A stretch of 64,000 nucleotides of DNA from SSC3 sp963769585 (GTDB lineage Bacteria > Actinomycetota > Actinomycetes > Propionibacteriales > Nocardioidaceae): positions 496,001 to 560,000 of the forward strand of contig CAVYMJ010000001.1 in assembly GCA_963769585.1 (NCBI GenBank), read 5' to 3'. The notes under the pieces are model-generated. The model saw only the letters and a program-made list of their open reading frames with translations, was not told the DNA's origin and made no database searches. Shown here piece after piece: positions 1 to 8,121 of the stretch (position 1 is its first letter; every line of letters starts with the position of its first letter). A program made the translations under genes and the position numbers.

Positions 1-473
1 CAGGGATCTCCGAAGCACATCGAGACGTACGCTCGCACGTCGAGGCCGTGCTCGCGGGCTCGCGTGACCGTCGGCTCGAACATCGCGAACTGCTCGTCCA
101 GGGAGCGGTTGAGGTTGCGCTGGGCGAACGTCTCGGTGGCGCTGCCGAAGATCGCGATGTGCTTGCAGCCGAGCTCCAGAGCGCGGTCGAGCCCCCGCTC
201 ATTGGGCACCAGCACCGGGAGCTCTCGGCCGAGCTCGCCCAGCGCCGCCATCACCTCACCGGCGTCGGCCAGCTGCGGCACCCATGTCGGATGGACGAAG
301 GAGGTCGCCTCGACGATCGGAAGTCCGGCGTCCAGCAGTCGGCCGATGAACTCGACCTTCACCTGCGCCGCGACCACGGTCTGCTCGTTCTGCAGGCCGT
401 CACGGGGGCCGACCTCGTAGACCGTGACGCTGGCCGGCAGTGCCGGGTCCGGGACCGTCTGTGGACTACGCAT
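1..473 (-). CDS. mvaB: Hydroxymethylglutaryl-CoA lyase, N-terminal part (cut by window edge)
   Basis: About 157 N-terminal codons are visible. The gene starts at an ATG whose complement is 471-473 and runs off the left edge. The translation contains the family block VGPRDGLQNE (catalytic Arg-Asp), then EATSFVHPTWVPQLADA and a segment ending RAYVSMCFGDP that leads into the active site. HMG-CoA lyase splits 3-hydroxy-3-methylglutaryl-CoA into acetyl-CoA and acetoacetate, the last step of leucine breakdown. The start overlaps the stop of the upstream carboxylase alpha gene by 8 bases, so the two are cotranscribed and probably translationally coupled. The pairing with a methylcrotonyl-CoA carboxylase-type beta subunit supports a leucine/isovalerate degradation operon. 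The C-terminal half is outside the window. Confidence 0.9.
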   Translation of the reverse strand, partial: MRSPQTVPDPALPASVTVYEVGPRDGLQNEQTVVAAQVKVEFIGRLLDAGLPIVEATSFVHPTWVPQLADAGEVMAALGELGRELPVLVPNERGLDRALELGCKHIAIFGSATETFAQRNLNRSLDEQFAMFEPTVTRAREHGLDVRAYVSMCFGDP

Positions 474-2414
474 GCGGGGCCTCCACCACGAAGAGCGTGT
501 GCTTGAGCGGCACCTGCTCTCCCGGGGCCGCCCCTACGACGGTGACCACGCCGGGCCCGGGCGCCTTCAGGGCCAGCTCCATCTTCATCGCCTCCATCAC
601 GCCCAGCACGTCACCCTCGGCCACCTCGTCCCCGACCGCCACGTTCACGGCGAGCACCGTTCCCGGCATCGGGGCCACCAGCGTGCCGTCGACGGCAGAA
701 GCACCGGCCGCAGGACCGAACGCGTCGGGCCGGTCGAACGCGAACGTGTGCCCCAGGTAGGCCACATGAACGGCGTGCGCGCCGAGGTGTACCGACGCCT
801 CGTGGACCAGGTCGTCGATCTCCAGCCGGAGCACATCGGGCTCCGACGCGATCGGCCGCACCGTGCTGACCCGTTGCTGCGCCGAGGGTCCGGGGGTGGG
901 GTGGCGCCGTGGAAGCCGTCACCGAAGGAGACCTCGCCGGTGGTCGGGTTCACGACGTACACCCGGCCGCCGAGCTCGACGGTGACCGGCGCCGCAGGCC
1001 CCGCGAGCCGCCAGCCGTCGTTGGTGCCGAACGGCGAGTGGTCCGCCGGGGTGTCGGTGGCGACCGCCCAGGCCCCGAGCAGAGCGGCCACGTCGGGGGG
1101 TGGGGGTGCGATGGCGCCAGGGTTGGAGTCGAGCCAGGCCGTGTCGACCTCGTTGTCGCGGAACTCGTCCGAGGCGGCGAGGCCGCGCAGGAAGCCGAGG
1201 TTGGTGGTCAGGCCCAGGATCGCGGTGTCGTCGAGCGCGTTGACCAGTGCGAGCCGGGCCGTCTCGCGGGTGGGGCCGTGCACGATGATCTTGCCCAGCA
1301 TCGGGTCGTACGACGTCCCGACCACCGATCCGCTCTCCAGGGCCGCATCGATGCGGGCCCGCGGCGACCACCGGACGTACGAAGCCAGGCCGGCCTGCGG
1401 CAGGAAGCCGTTGAACGCGTCCTCGGCGTACACCCGGGCCTCGAAGGCATGACCGGTGCAGGTGATGTCCTCCTGGGCGAAGGGAAGGGGCTCCCCCGCC
1501 GCGATGCGCAGCTGGAGCTGGACCAGGTCCAGCCCGGTGACCAGCTCGGTCACCGGGTGCTCCACCTGGAGCCTGGTGTTCATCTCCAGGAAGAAGACCT
1601 CGTCCCCCGAGACCAGGTACTCCACCGTGCCGGCGTTGGTGTACCCGACCTGGGTGGCCAGTGCCACCGCCGACTCCAGCAGCACCTTGCGCGCGGCCTC
1701 GGAGATGGTCGGCGCCGGAGCCTCCTCGATGACCTTCTGGTGACGCCGCTGTGCGGAGCAGTCCCGCTCGAAGAGGTGGACCACGTTGCCGTGCTGGTCG
1801 GCCAGGACCTGCACCTCCACGTGCCGGCCATGCTCGACGTACCGCTCGATCAGGACGGTGTCGTCCCCGAACGCGCTACTCGCCTCACGCTTCGCGGCCT
1901 CCAGGGCGGACTCGAGCTCCTCGGCCCGGCGGACGATGCGCATGCCCTTGCCGCCACCACCGGCCGCAGCCTTGACCAGGACCGGGAAGGTCATCCCCGC
2001 CGCCGAGTCTCCGACCGGTACCACCGGAACCCCGGCAGCGATCGCGACCCCGCGCGCCTTGTCCTTGCGGCCCATCTGCTCCATCACCTCGGCGCTCGGT
2101 CCGACGAAGACCAGGCCCGCGTCGGTCACCGCCCGGGCGAACGGCGCGCGCTCGGAGAGGAAGCCGTAGCCGGGGTGTACCGCGTCTGCGCCGGTCACCC
2201 GGGCTGCTTCGAGGATCGCCGGGATGGACAGGTAGGACTCCGAGGCCGGGGTGGGGCCGATGCGGACGGCCACGTCGGCCTCCCGGACATGGGCGGCCTC
2301 ACGGTCGGCGTCGGAGTAGACCGCGACGGTCCTCAGGCCGAGCGCCTGCGCGGCCCGGATGATGCGGAGTGCGATCTCGCCACGGTTGGCGATCAGAAGC
2401 GTGGAGATGGTCAC
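466..2414 (-). pseudogene. mccA: Acyl-CoA (methylcrotonyl-CoA) carboxylase alpha subunit, biotin carboxylase plus biotin carrier, apparent frameshift
   Basis: The GTG start at 2412-2414 follows the beta-subunit stop by 4 bases. The first frame encodes a biotin carboxylase: an N-terminal domain, an ATP-grasp domain with the glycine-rich loop GGGGKGMR, and a C-terminal domain ending in FLEMNTRLQVEHPVTE and GFLPQAG. Near 885-905 the good protein sequence moves to another frame, which then encodes the linker and a biotinyl domain with EAMKMEL, ending at 466. Adding one base in the G runs at 892-896 or 898-901 restores a continuous protein of about 649 residues with the biotinyl lysine near 611, the normal length for this family. 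Known role: ATP-dependent carboxylation of biotin for transfer by the beta subunit. Because both halves are otherwise intact, a sequencing error is as likely as a real mutation. If real, the carrier domain is lost. Confidence 0.85.
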
Positions 2415-2418
2415 GTCA

Positions 2419-3969
2419 TCACATCCTGAAGATGCCGTACGACGGCTCGGGGATCGGTGCGTGTGCTGCCGCTGCGAGCCCGAGGCCGAGCACCCGACGG
2501 GTGTCCACCGGGTCGATGATGCCGTCGTCCCACAGCCGGGCGCTGGAGTAGTACGGCGAGCCCTGGGTCTCGTACTGCTCGCGGATCGGAGCCATGAACG
2601 CCTCGGCCTGCGCGGGGGTCTCCAGGTCCGAGCGCACCGTCGCCAGCACCGAGGCCGCCTGCTCGCCGCCCATCACCGAGATGCGGGCGTTGGGCCACAT
2701 CCACAGGAAGCGCGGGTCGTAGGCCCGGCCGCACATGCCGTAGTTGCCGGCACCGAAGGAGCCGCCGATGACCACGGTGAACTTCGGGACGACCGAGCAG
2801 GCCACCGCGGTGACCAGCTTCGCGCCGTCCTTGGCGATCCCCCGGTTCTCGTACTCGCGGCCGACCATGAAGCCGGTGATGTTCTGCAGGAAGACCAGGG
2901 GGATCCCGCGCTGGTTGCACAGCTCGATGAAGTGCGCGCCTTTGAGTGAGGACTCGGAGAAGAGGATGCCGTTGTTGGCCACGATCCCGACCGGGTAGCC
3001 CCAGATCCGGGCGAAGCCGCAGACGAGGGTCTCCCCGTAGAGCTGCTTGAACTCGTGGAACCGGGACCCGTCGACGACACGCCGGATCACCTCGCGGACG
3101 TCGTACGGCGTGCGCGAGTCGGTGGGGACCACGTCATAGAGCCCCTGCGGGTCCTCGGCCGGCTCCTCGACCTCCTGGCGCTCCAGCGAGGAGCCTGCGG
3201 GGCGCTCGAACGTCGACACGATGGACCGGACGATGGCAAGCGCGTGCGCGTCGTCGTTCGCGAGGTGGTCGACCACTCCGGAGAGCTTGGCGTGCACCTC
3301 GCCGCCGCCGAGGTCCTCGGCGGTGACGACCTCACCGGTCGCGGCCTTCACCAGCGGCGGTCCGCCGAGGAAGATCGTCCCCTGGTCCCGCACGATCACG
3401 GTCTCGTCGGACATCGCCGGGACATAGGCGCCGCCGGCCGTGCACGAGCCCATCACCGCAGCGATCTGGGGGATGCCCTTCGCGGACAGGTTGGCCTGGT
3501 TGAAGAAGATCCGGCCGAAGTGCTCGCGGTCGGGGAAGACCTCGTCCTGCATGGGGAGGAAAGCACCGCCCGAGTCGACGAGATAGACGCACGGCAGGCG
3601 GTTCTGCTCGGCGATGGTCTGGGCACGCAAGTGCTTCTTGACGGTGATCGGGTAGTACGTGCCCCCTTTGACCGTCGCGTCGTTGGCGACGACCACGCAC
3701 TCGCGCCCGCTGATCCGGCCGATCCCGGTGATGATGCTGGCCGAGGGGACGGTGAACTGCTCGCCGGGTCCGCCGTACATCTCGAACGCGGCGAGAGGGG
3801 AGAGCTCGAGGAACGGCGAGCCCGGGTCCAGCAGCCGCTCCACTCGGTCCCGCGGCAGCATCTTGCCGCGGCCGGTGTGCTTGGTGCGCGCGGCCTCGGA
3901 CCCGCCCCGGCGTACGACGGCGAGGCGCTCCCTGAGCTCGTCGACGAGCACCTTCATCTGGCTTGCCAT
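2419..3969 (-). CDS. mccB: Methylcrotonyl-CoA carboxylase-type carboxyltransferase (beta) subunit
   Basis: This 516-residue crotonase-fold carboxyltransferase transfers CO2 from biotin to an acyl-CoA. The stretch VKGGTYYPITVKKHLRAQ, the segment YLVDSGGAFLPMQ, and MGSCTAGGAYVPAMSDE match the methylcrotonyl-CoA carboxylase branch better than the propionyl-CoA branch. The second half has the oxyanion-hole region around SFGAGNYGMCGRAYDPRF. It is the first gene of the minus-strand operon with the alpha subunit (4 bases apart) and HMG-CoA lyase, which fits conversion of 3-methylcrotonyl-CoA towards acetoacetate. The ATG at 3967-3969 lies just downstream of two operator-like palindromes. Substrate preference cannot be proved from sequence alone; a broad acyl-CoA carboxylase is the alternative. 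Confidence 0.9.
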   Translation of the reverse strand: MASQMKVLVDELRERLAVVRRGGSEAARTKHTGRGKMLPRDRVERLLDPGSPFLELSPLAAFEMYGGPGEQFTVPSASIITGIGRISGRECVVVANDATVKGGTYYPITVKKHLRAQTIAEQNRLPCVYLVDSGGAFLPMQDEVFPDREHFGRIFFNQANLSAKGIPQIAAVMGSCTAGGAYVPAMSDETVIVRDQGTIFLGGPPLVKAATGEVVTAEDLGGGEVHAKLSGVVDHLANDDAHALAIVRSIVSTFERPAGSSLERQEVEEPAEDPQGLYDVVPTDSRTPYDVREVIRRVVDGSRFHEFKQLYGETLVCGFARIWGYPVGIVANNGILFSESSLKGAHFIELCNQRGIPLVFLQNITGFMVGREYENRGIAKDGAKLVTAVACSVVPKFTVVIGGSFGAGNYGMCGRAYDPRFLWMWPNARISVMGGEQAASVLATVRSDLETPAQAEAFMAPIREQYETQGSPYYSSARLWDDGIIDPVDTRRVLGLGLAAAAHAPIPEPSYGIFRM

Positions 3970-3984
3970 CGCGATCCTTCCGAC

Positions 3985-4023
3985 GTTAACGCCTGTTAAC
4001 TCACTAGGTTAACGATCATTAAC
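3985..4023. promoter_or_regulatory. Pair of 16-bp operator-like palindromes upstream of the carboxylase operon
   Basis: Two copies of GTTAAC-N4-TTAAC-type sequence lie at 3985-4000 (GTTAACGCCTGTTAAC) and 4008-4023 (GTTAACGATCATTAAC), 23 bp centre to centre, in the 68-bp gap upstream of the beta-subunit start. The second copy matches 13 of 16 bases with a site at 11284-11299 in front of a TetR-family gene. The layout suggests repression by that regulator; this is inference. Confidence 0.65.
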
Positions 4024-4037
4024 TTCGACGTCCAGCG

Positions 4038-5123
4038 TTACCGCAGGACCTCCTCCAGCGCGGCGAGGATCAACAGCACGTTGTCCGGCCGGGCGTTGTG
4101 GCCCATCAGCCCGATCCGCCAGACGCTGGCGGCGTACTGACCCGCACCCCCGCCGATCTCGATGCCGTGGCGTTCCAGCAGGCGCCCGCGCACGGCGGCC
4201 GAGTCCACGCCGTCAGGGACCCGGACCGTGGTCAGCTCGGGAAGGCGGCTGCCCTTCTCGGCGAAGAGCGTCAGTCCCATCGCCTCCAAGCCGTCCTGCA
4301 GTTGGCGGCCGGCCTGCTCGTGGCGAGACCAGACGTTCTCCAGCCCCTCCTCGAGGATGCGGCCCAGGCCCGCATGCAGGCTCGCCACCATCGCTGTCGG
4401 GGCGGTGTGGTGGTAGGTGCGCCGCGAGCCGCTCGCCTCACCGACGTACCCGCCGAGCAGACCCAGGTCCAGGTACCAGGAGCGAGGCCGCTCGATCCGG
4501 CGCTCGAAGGCTCGCTCGTTGATGGTGAAGGGCGCCAGACCGGGTGCGACCCCGAGGCACTTCTGCGTGCCGGCGTACCCGAGGTCGACGCCCCACTCGT
4601 CCGCCCGGAGCTCGATGCCGCCGATCGAGGTCACCGCATCCACGAGCAGCAGGGCGTCGCCCTTCGCCCGACCGAGCGCGGCGATGTCGGAGCGGACACC
4701 GGTGCTGGTCTCGGCGTGCACGGCGGCGATCACCTTCGGGCTCGGGTGCGCGGCCACGACGCGCTCCACGTCGACCGGCGTCCCCCACTCGTGCTCGACC
4801 GGGATCACCTCGGCACCGCAACGGGAGGCCACCTCGCACATGCGCTGCCCGAAGAGCCCGTTGACGGCGACGACGACCACGTCCCCTTCGCGCACCGTGT
4901 TCACGAACGCCGCCTCCATGCCGGCCGAGCCGGTAGCCGACAGCGGGAGCGTGCGTGCGTTGGAGGTGCCCCAGGCCGTGCGCAGCATCGCGCAGGTCTG
5001 GTCCATCACGTCCAGGAACGCCGGATCGAGATGACCGAGCAACGGCTGGGCCAGGGCCGCGGTGGCCTCAGGGTACGGGTTGGAGGGACCGGGGCCGAAG
5101 AGGTGACGGTCGAGGAGTGCCAT
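4038..5123 (-). CDS. Class V aminotransferase, alanine/serine-glyoxylate type
   Basis: A 361-residue PLP enzyme of fold type I. It begins with LFGPGPSNPYPEA and has the SATGSAGMEAA cofactor region. Further on are VDAVTSIGG, which holds the PLP-ring Asp, and GTQKCLG, which holds the Schiff-base Lys. The C-terminal WRIGLMGHNARPDNV is typical of the alanine-glyoxylate/serine-glyoxylate aminotransferase group. The likely reaction is amino transfer to glyoxylate to give glycine. The next gene on the same strand is a GlcD-like oxidase that could make glyoxylate from glycolate, so the pair may form a short glycolate-to-glycine route. Purine catabolic ureidoglycine-glyoxylate aminotransferase (PucG) is an alternative in the same family, but no other purine genes are nearby. 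It does not look like the ergothioneine C-S lyase EgtE. Confidence 0.85.
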   Translation of the reverse strand: MALLDRHLFGPGPSNPYPEATAALAQPLLGHLDPAFLDVMDQTCAMLRTAWGTSNARTLPLSATGSAGMEAAFVNTVREGDVVVVAVNGLFGQRMCEVASRCGAEVIPVEHEWGTPVDVERVVAAHPSPKVIAAVHAETSTGVRSDIAALGRAKGDALLLVDAVTSIGGIELRADEWGVDLGYAGTQKCLGVAPGLAPFTINERAFERRIERPRSWYLDLGLLGGYVGEASGSRRTYHHTAPTAMVASLHAGLGRILEEGLENVWSRHEQAGRQLQDGLEAMGLTLFAEKGSRLPELTTVRVPDGVDSAAVRGRLLERHGIEIGGGAGQYAASVWRIGLMGHNARPDNVLLILAALEEVLR

Positions 5124-5155
5124 GCGACTGAACCTAGCGCGCCCTGGGGCGGGTG

Positions 5156-6508
5156 CTACAGGATCGCGCCCGGGTTCATGATCCCGTCGGGGTCCAGCGC
5201 CTGCTTGACTCGCCGGGTCAGCTCCATCACGTCCGGGCCGAGCTGGTCGGGGAGCGCCGACTTCTTGGCCCGGCCTACACCGTGCTCGCCGGTGATGGTC
5301 CCGCCGAGGCGGATCGCGGCCTGCATCACCTCTGCGAAGGCCTCCCGTGCCCGCGACTCCGACGACTCGTCGTACACGATGATCGGGTGGGTGTTGCCAT
5401 CTCCGGCGTGGGCGACGACCGGGATCTGGACGTCGTACGCCGCGGCGATCTCCGCGATGGCGGCCAGCAGGTCGGGCAGCACCGGGACAGCCGCTCCGAC
5501 GTCCTCCAGAAGTAGCGACCCCCGCGCCTGGATCGCGGGGAACGCCACGCGCCTGGCCTGCACGAACAGCTCGCCCTCGTCGGGGTCGTCGGTAACGAAG
5601 GTCTCGGTCGCGCCGGCGGCCTCACAAGCCCGCAGCATGGTCTCGACCTCCTCCGCGCGCGCCGCCCCCGGGGCGTCCGACTGGGCGATGACCAGCGCCG
5701 CGGTCGACCGGTCCAGGCCCATCGGCTGGAAGTCCTCGACGGCGTTGACCGCCGCCTGGTCCATCAGCTCCATCATCGACGGGCGCAGGGTCCGCCCGAC
5801 GTCGACGACCATCGCAGCGGCTGCGGCGACCGACGGGAACTGAGCCACCAGCGTGGAGCGTGGCGGCTGGGCCGGCACCAGCCGGAGGATGGCACGGGTG
5901 ACGATGCCGAGCGTGCCCTCACTGCCGACGAAGAGCTTGAGCAGCGACAGGCCTGCGACGTCCTTGATGCGCTTGCCGCCCAGGGTGACCAGGGTGCCGT
6001 CTGCCAGGACCACGTCCAGCCCCAGCACGTAGTCGGTGGTGACGCCGTACTTCACGCAGCACAGGCCGCCGGCGTTCGTCGCCACGTTGCCGCCGATGGA
6101 GCAGATCTCGTACGACGAAGGGTCGGGCGGGTACCACAGCCCGTGCTCGGCGGCCGCCTGCTTCACCTCGGCGTTGAAGGCTCCGGGCTCGACGACCGCG
6201 ACCCGGGAGGCGGGGTCGATCTCGATCGCCCGCATCTTCTCCAGGCTCAGCACGATCCCGCCGTCGACGGCCGACGACCCACCGGCCAGCCCGCTGCCGG
6301 CACCCCGGGGGACCACGGGCACGCCGTGCCGCGCGGCCCAACGCACCGTCTCCTGCACCTGGGCGGCGTCGGTCGCCCGGACCACCGCGAGCGGTTTCCC
6401 GGCGGAGACGTCCTGGGACCAGTCCCAGCGGTACGGCTCCATCACGTCCGGGTCCGTCAACGTGGTGCCCGGTGGCAGCGCGGCCACCAGCTCATCGATC
6501 GCCTCCAT
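5156..6508 (-). CDS. FAD-linked oxidase, glycolate/D-lactate dehydrogenase (GlcD) type
   Basis: A 450-residue flavoprotein of the VAO/PCMH family. The N-terminal FAD-binding domain has VPRGAGSGLAGGSSA and CSIGGNVATNAGGLCCVKYG. The C-terminal oxidase domain carries VVAHAGDGNTHP and ITGEHGVGRAKK, then NPGAIL at the end, as in GlcD and D-lactate dehydrogenases. It oxidises a 2-hydroxy acid and passes electrons to an unknown acceptor. I chose the ATG at 6506-6508 because a GGAG lies 6 bases upstream; an in-frame TTG at 6520 is possible. It is 32 bases upstream of the aminotransferase, in the same direction, and divergent from the metallo-hydrolase. No GlcE or GlcF partner is present, so it resembles the single-subunit forms. 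Confidence 0.88.
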   Translation of the reverse strand: MEAIDELVAALPPGTTLTDPDVMEPYRWDWSQDVSAGKPLAVVRATDAAQVQETVRWAARHGVPVVPRGAGSGLAGGSSAVDGGIVLSLEKMRAIEIDPASRVAVVEPGAFNAEVKQAAAEHGLWYPPDPSSYEICSIGGNVATNAGGLCCVKYGVTTDYVLGLDVVLADGTLVTLGGKRIKDVAGLSLLKLFVGSEGTLGIVTRAILRLVPAQPPRSTLVAQFPSVAAAAAMVVDVGRTLRPSMMELMDQAAVNAVEDFQPMGLDRSTAALVIAQSDAPGAARAEEVETMLRACEAAGATETFVTDDPDEGELFVQARRVAFPAIQARGSLLLEDVGAAVPVLPDLLAAIAEIAAAYDVQIPVVAHAGDGNTHPIIVYDESSESRAREAFAEVMQAAIRLGGTITGEHGVGRAKKSALPDQLGPDVMELTRRVKQALDPDGIMNPGAIL

Positions 6509-6522
6509 GGCTCCATGCAACC

Positions 6523-7437
6523 ATGCAGCCCATGCGCTTCAGGCTCGGTCGACCCGACATCGCGACGTACGCCCACCGTTTCGACCTGCCGACCGCCGGC
6601 TCGGGACTGGGCGTCACCTTCCTGGGCGTCGCGACGCTGCTGGTCGACGACGGGGAGAGCGCGTTCCTGACCGACGGCTTCTTCAGCCGGCCCGGACTGC
6701 TCCGGGTCGCCCTCGGCAGGATCGCACCGGACCGGCGGCGGATCGACGCGTGCCTCCAGCGAGCAGGGGTCTCGCAGCTACGGGCTGTGCTGCCGGTGCA
6801 CACCCACTACGACCACGCGATGGACTCCGCGGCAGTGGCCGAGCGGACCCAGGCCCAGCTCGTGGGCGGGCGCAGTACGGCGATGACCGGACAGCGGCTT
6901 CCCGGCGAGCGTGTAGTGGTGGCTGAACCGGGCCAGCCGCTGACGTTCGGCCCCTACCAGATCACCCTGGTCGAGTCGCATCACTGCCCTCCCGACCGCT
7001 TCCCCGGCGAGATCACCACGCCGGTACTGCCACCCGTGCGGGCCTCGGCGTACAAGTGCGGTGAGGCCTGGTCGGTGCTGGTCCGGCACCGCGACGGGCA
7101 CACCCTGCTGATCCAGGGCAGCGCCGGGTACGTCGAGGGCGCGCTGGCCGGACGGGAGGCGGAGGTGGCCTACCTGGGAGTCGGCCAGCTCGGTCTGCAG
7201 AGCGAGGACTACATCGAGGCGTACTGGCGTGAGACGGTCACCGCGGTCGGCGCCCGCCGGGCCGTGCTGATCCACTGGGACGACTTCTTCCGACCGCTGA
7301 CCAGGCCGCTGCGCGCGCTGCCGTACGCCGCCGACGACCTGGACACCACGATGCGGGTGCTGTCCAGGCTGGCCGACCGTGACGGCGTGACCCTGCACCT
7401 GCCTACCGCCTGGACCCGGGAGAACCCCTGGTACTGA
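6523..7437 (+). CDS. Metallo-beta-lactamase-fold hydrolase
   Basis: About 304 residues with the metal-binding motif HTHYDHAMD near residue 90 (HxHxDH) and a later His in VESHHCPPD. The C-terminal VLIHWDDFF supplies another His-Asp. This suits the YcbL/UlaG-like lactonase group of the MBL superfamily rather than a true beta-lactamase. There is no signal peptide. The ATG at 6523 or the in-frame ATG at 6532 could be the start; neither has a clear Shine-Dalgarno sequence, and both lie only about 15-25 bases from the divergent oxidase start, so a leaderless transcript is possible. The substrate is not known. Confidence 0.8.
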   Translation: MQPMRFRLGRPDIATYAHRFDLPTAGSGLGVTFLGVATLLVDDGESAFLTDGFFSRPGLLRVALGRIAPDRRRIDACLQRAGVSQLRAVLPVHTHYDHAMDSAAVAERTQAQLVGGRSTAMTGQRLPGERVVVAEPGQPLTFGPYQITLVESHHCPPDRFPGEITTPVLPPVRASAYKCGEAWSVLVRHRDGHTLLIQGSAGYVEGALAGREAEVAYLGVGQLGLQSEDYIEAYWRETVTAVGARRAVLIHWDDFFRPLTRPLRALPYAADDLDTTMRVLSRLADRDGVTLHLPTAWTRENPWY

Positions 7438-7440
7438 GGC

Positions 7441-8121
7441 TCAGCCGGGCCGGCGCGCCTGCGCCTCGAGCTCGGCCAGGGTGTGGCGCAGCGAGTCGAG
7501 CGAGCTGTTGACCTTCTCCACCTCATCGGTGGCACCGACACCGACGTCTAGCGACGACACGGTCGCCGAGAGCTCCAGCAGCTTGGTGTAGACCTCCGCG
7601 ACCTCGTCGACGGTCCCGCGCAGCTGTGCCAGCAGCGCCGCCCTCCGGTCGGCCATCCGCTGCACGGCTTCTCGAACCTGCACGTTGGGGCTCGGTTGGC
7701 CGCTGCGCGCGAGTGCGATGTCGAGGCCGTCGATCGCGGCGGCCACGCGTGCCGCCGCCCCGAAGGTGTTCTCGGCCGCGACCAGGGCCTCGATGGACGG
7801 GTCCACCACCGCGTCGGGTTTGGGACCCGCGCGCAGCGTGCGCAGGTCGTCGACGTACCGGCTCAGGTTCTCGACGAGCTGGGCCTGCTCGGTGCCCCGC
7901 AGCAGCTCGGGGAGCGGCAGATCCCCTGAACCGGAGTCGGCCTCCTTGGGCTGGAGCAGCCCGCCGACCAGCGCACCGACGGCGTACATCCCGCCGGCGA
8001 CCGCCACCGCAGGACCGGCCGCGACGACACCCGCCGCCCAGGCCACCCCGCCGACGAAGGCGGCCGTCATGCCGAGCCAGGGATCGCTGGCCGTGCTGCC
8101 CACGCGGTTCCAGAAGCTCAT
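7441..8121 (-). CDS. Conserved membrane-anchored coiled-coil protein, partner of VWA protein
   Basis: A 226-residue protein whose ATG overlaps the stop of the upstream VWA gene by one base (TGATG), so the two are coupled. Residues about 15-52 form one or two Ala/Gly/Val-rich hydrophobic segments (AAFVGGVAWAAGVVAAGPAV and GGMYAVGALVGGLL). The rest is predicted helical, with heptad-like leucines in the C-terminal third (LLELSATVSSLD through LDSLRHTLAELEAQ). I do not recognise a named family. Its fixed position behind a cell-surface VWA/binding protein suggests a membrane partner of that protein. A longer upstream reading frame exists but overlaps the VWA coding region and is not supported. Confidence 0.75.
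   Translation of the reverse strand: MSFWNRVGSTASDPWLGMTAAFVGGVAWAAGVVAAGPAVAVAGGMYAVGALVGGLLQPKEADSGSGDLPLPELLRGTEQAQLVENLSRYVDDLRTLRAGPKPDAVVDPSIEALVAAENTFGAAARVAAAIDGLDIALARSGQPSPNVQVREAVQRMADRRAALLAQLRGTVDEVAEVYTKLLELSATVSSLDVGVGATDEVEKVNSSLDSLRHTLAELEAQARRPG

Noticed and set aside
1..3999. Long plus-strand open frames opposite mvaB, mccA and mccB
   Set aside because: They are antisense frames caused by high GC; their products are low-complexity and the minus-strand genes are clear families.
4038..5123. The class V aminotransferase as the missing EgtE
   Set aside because: Its length and motifs fit the glyoxylate aminotransferase branch and it is 7 kb from egtA on the other strand.
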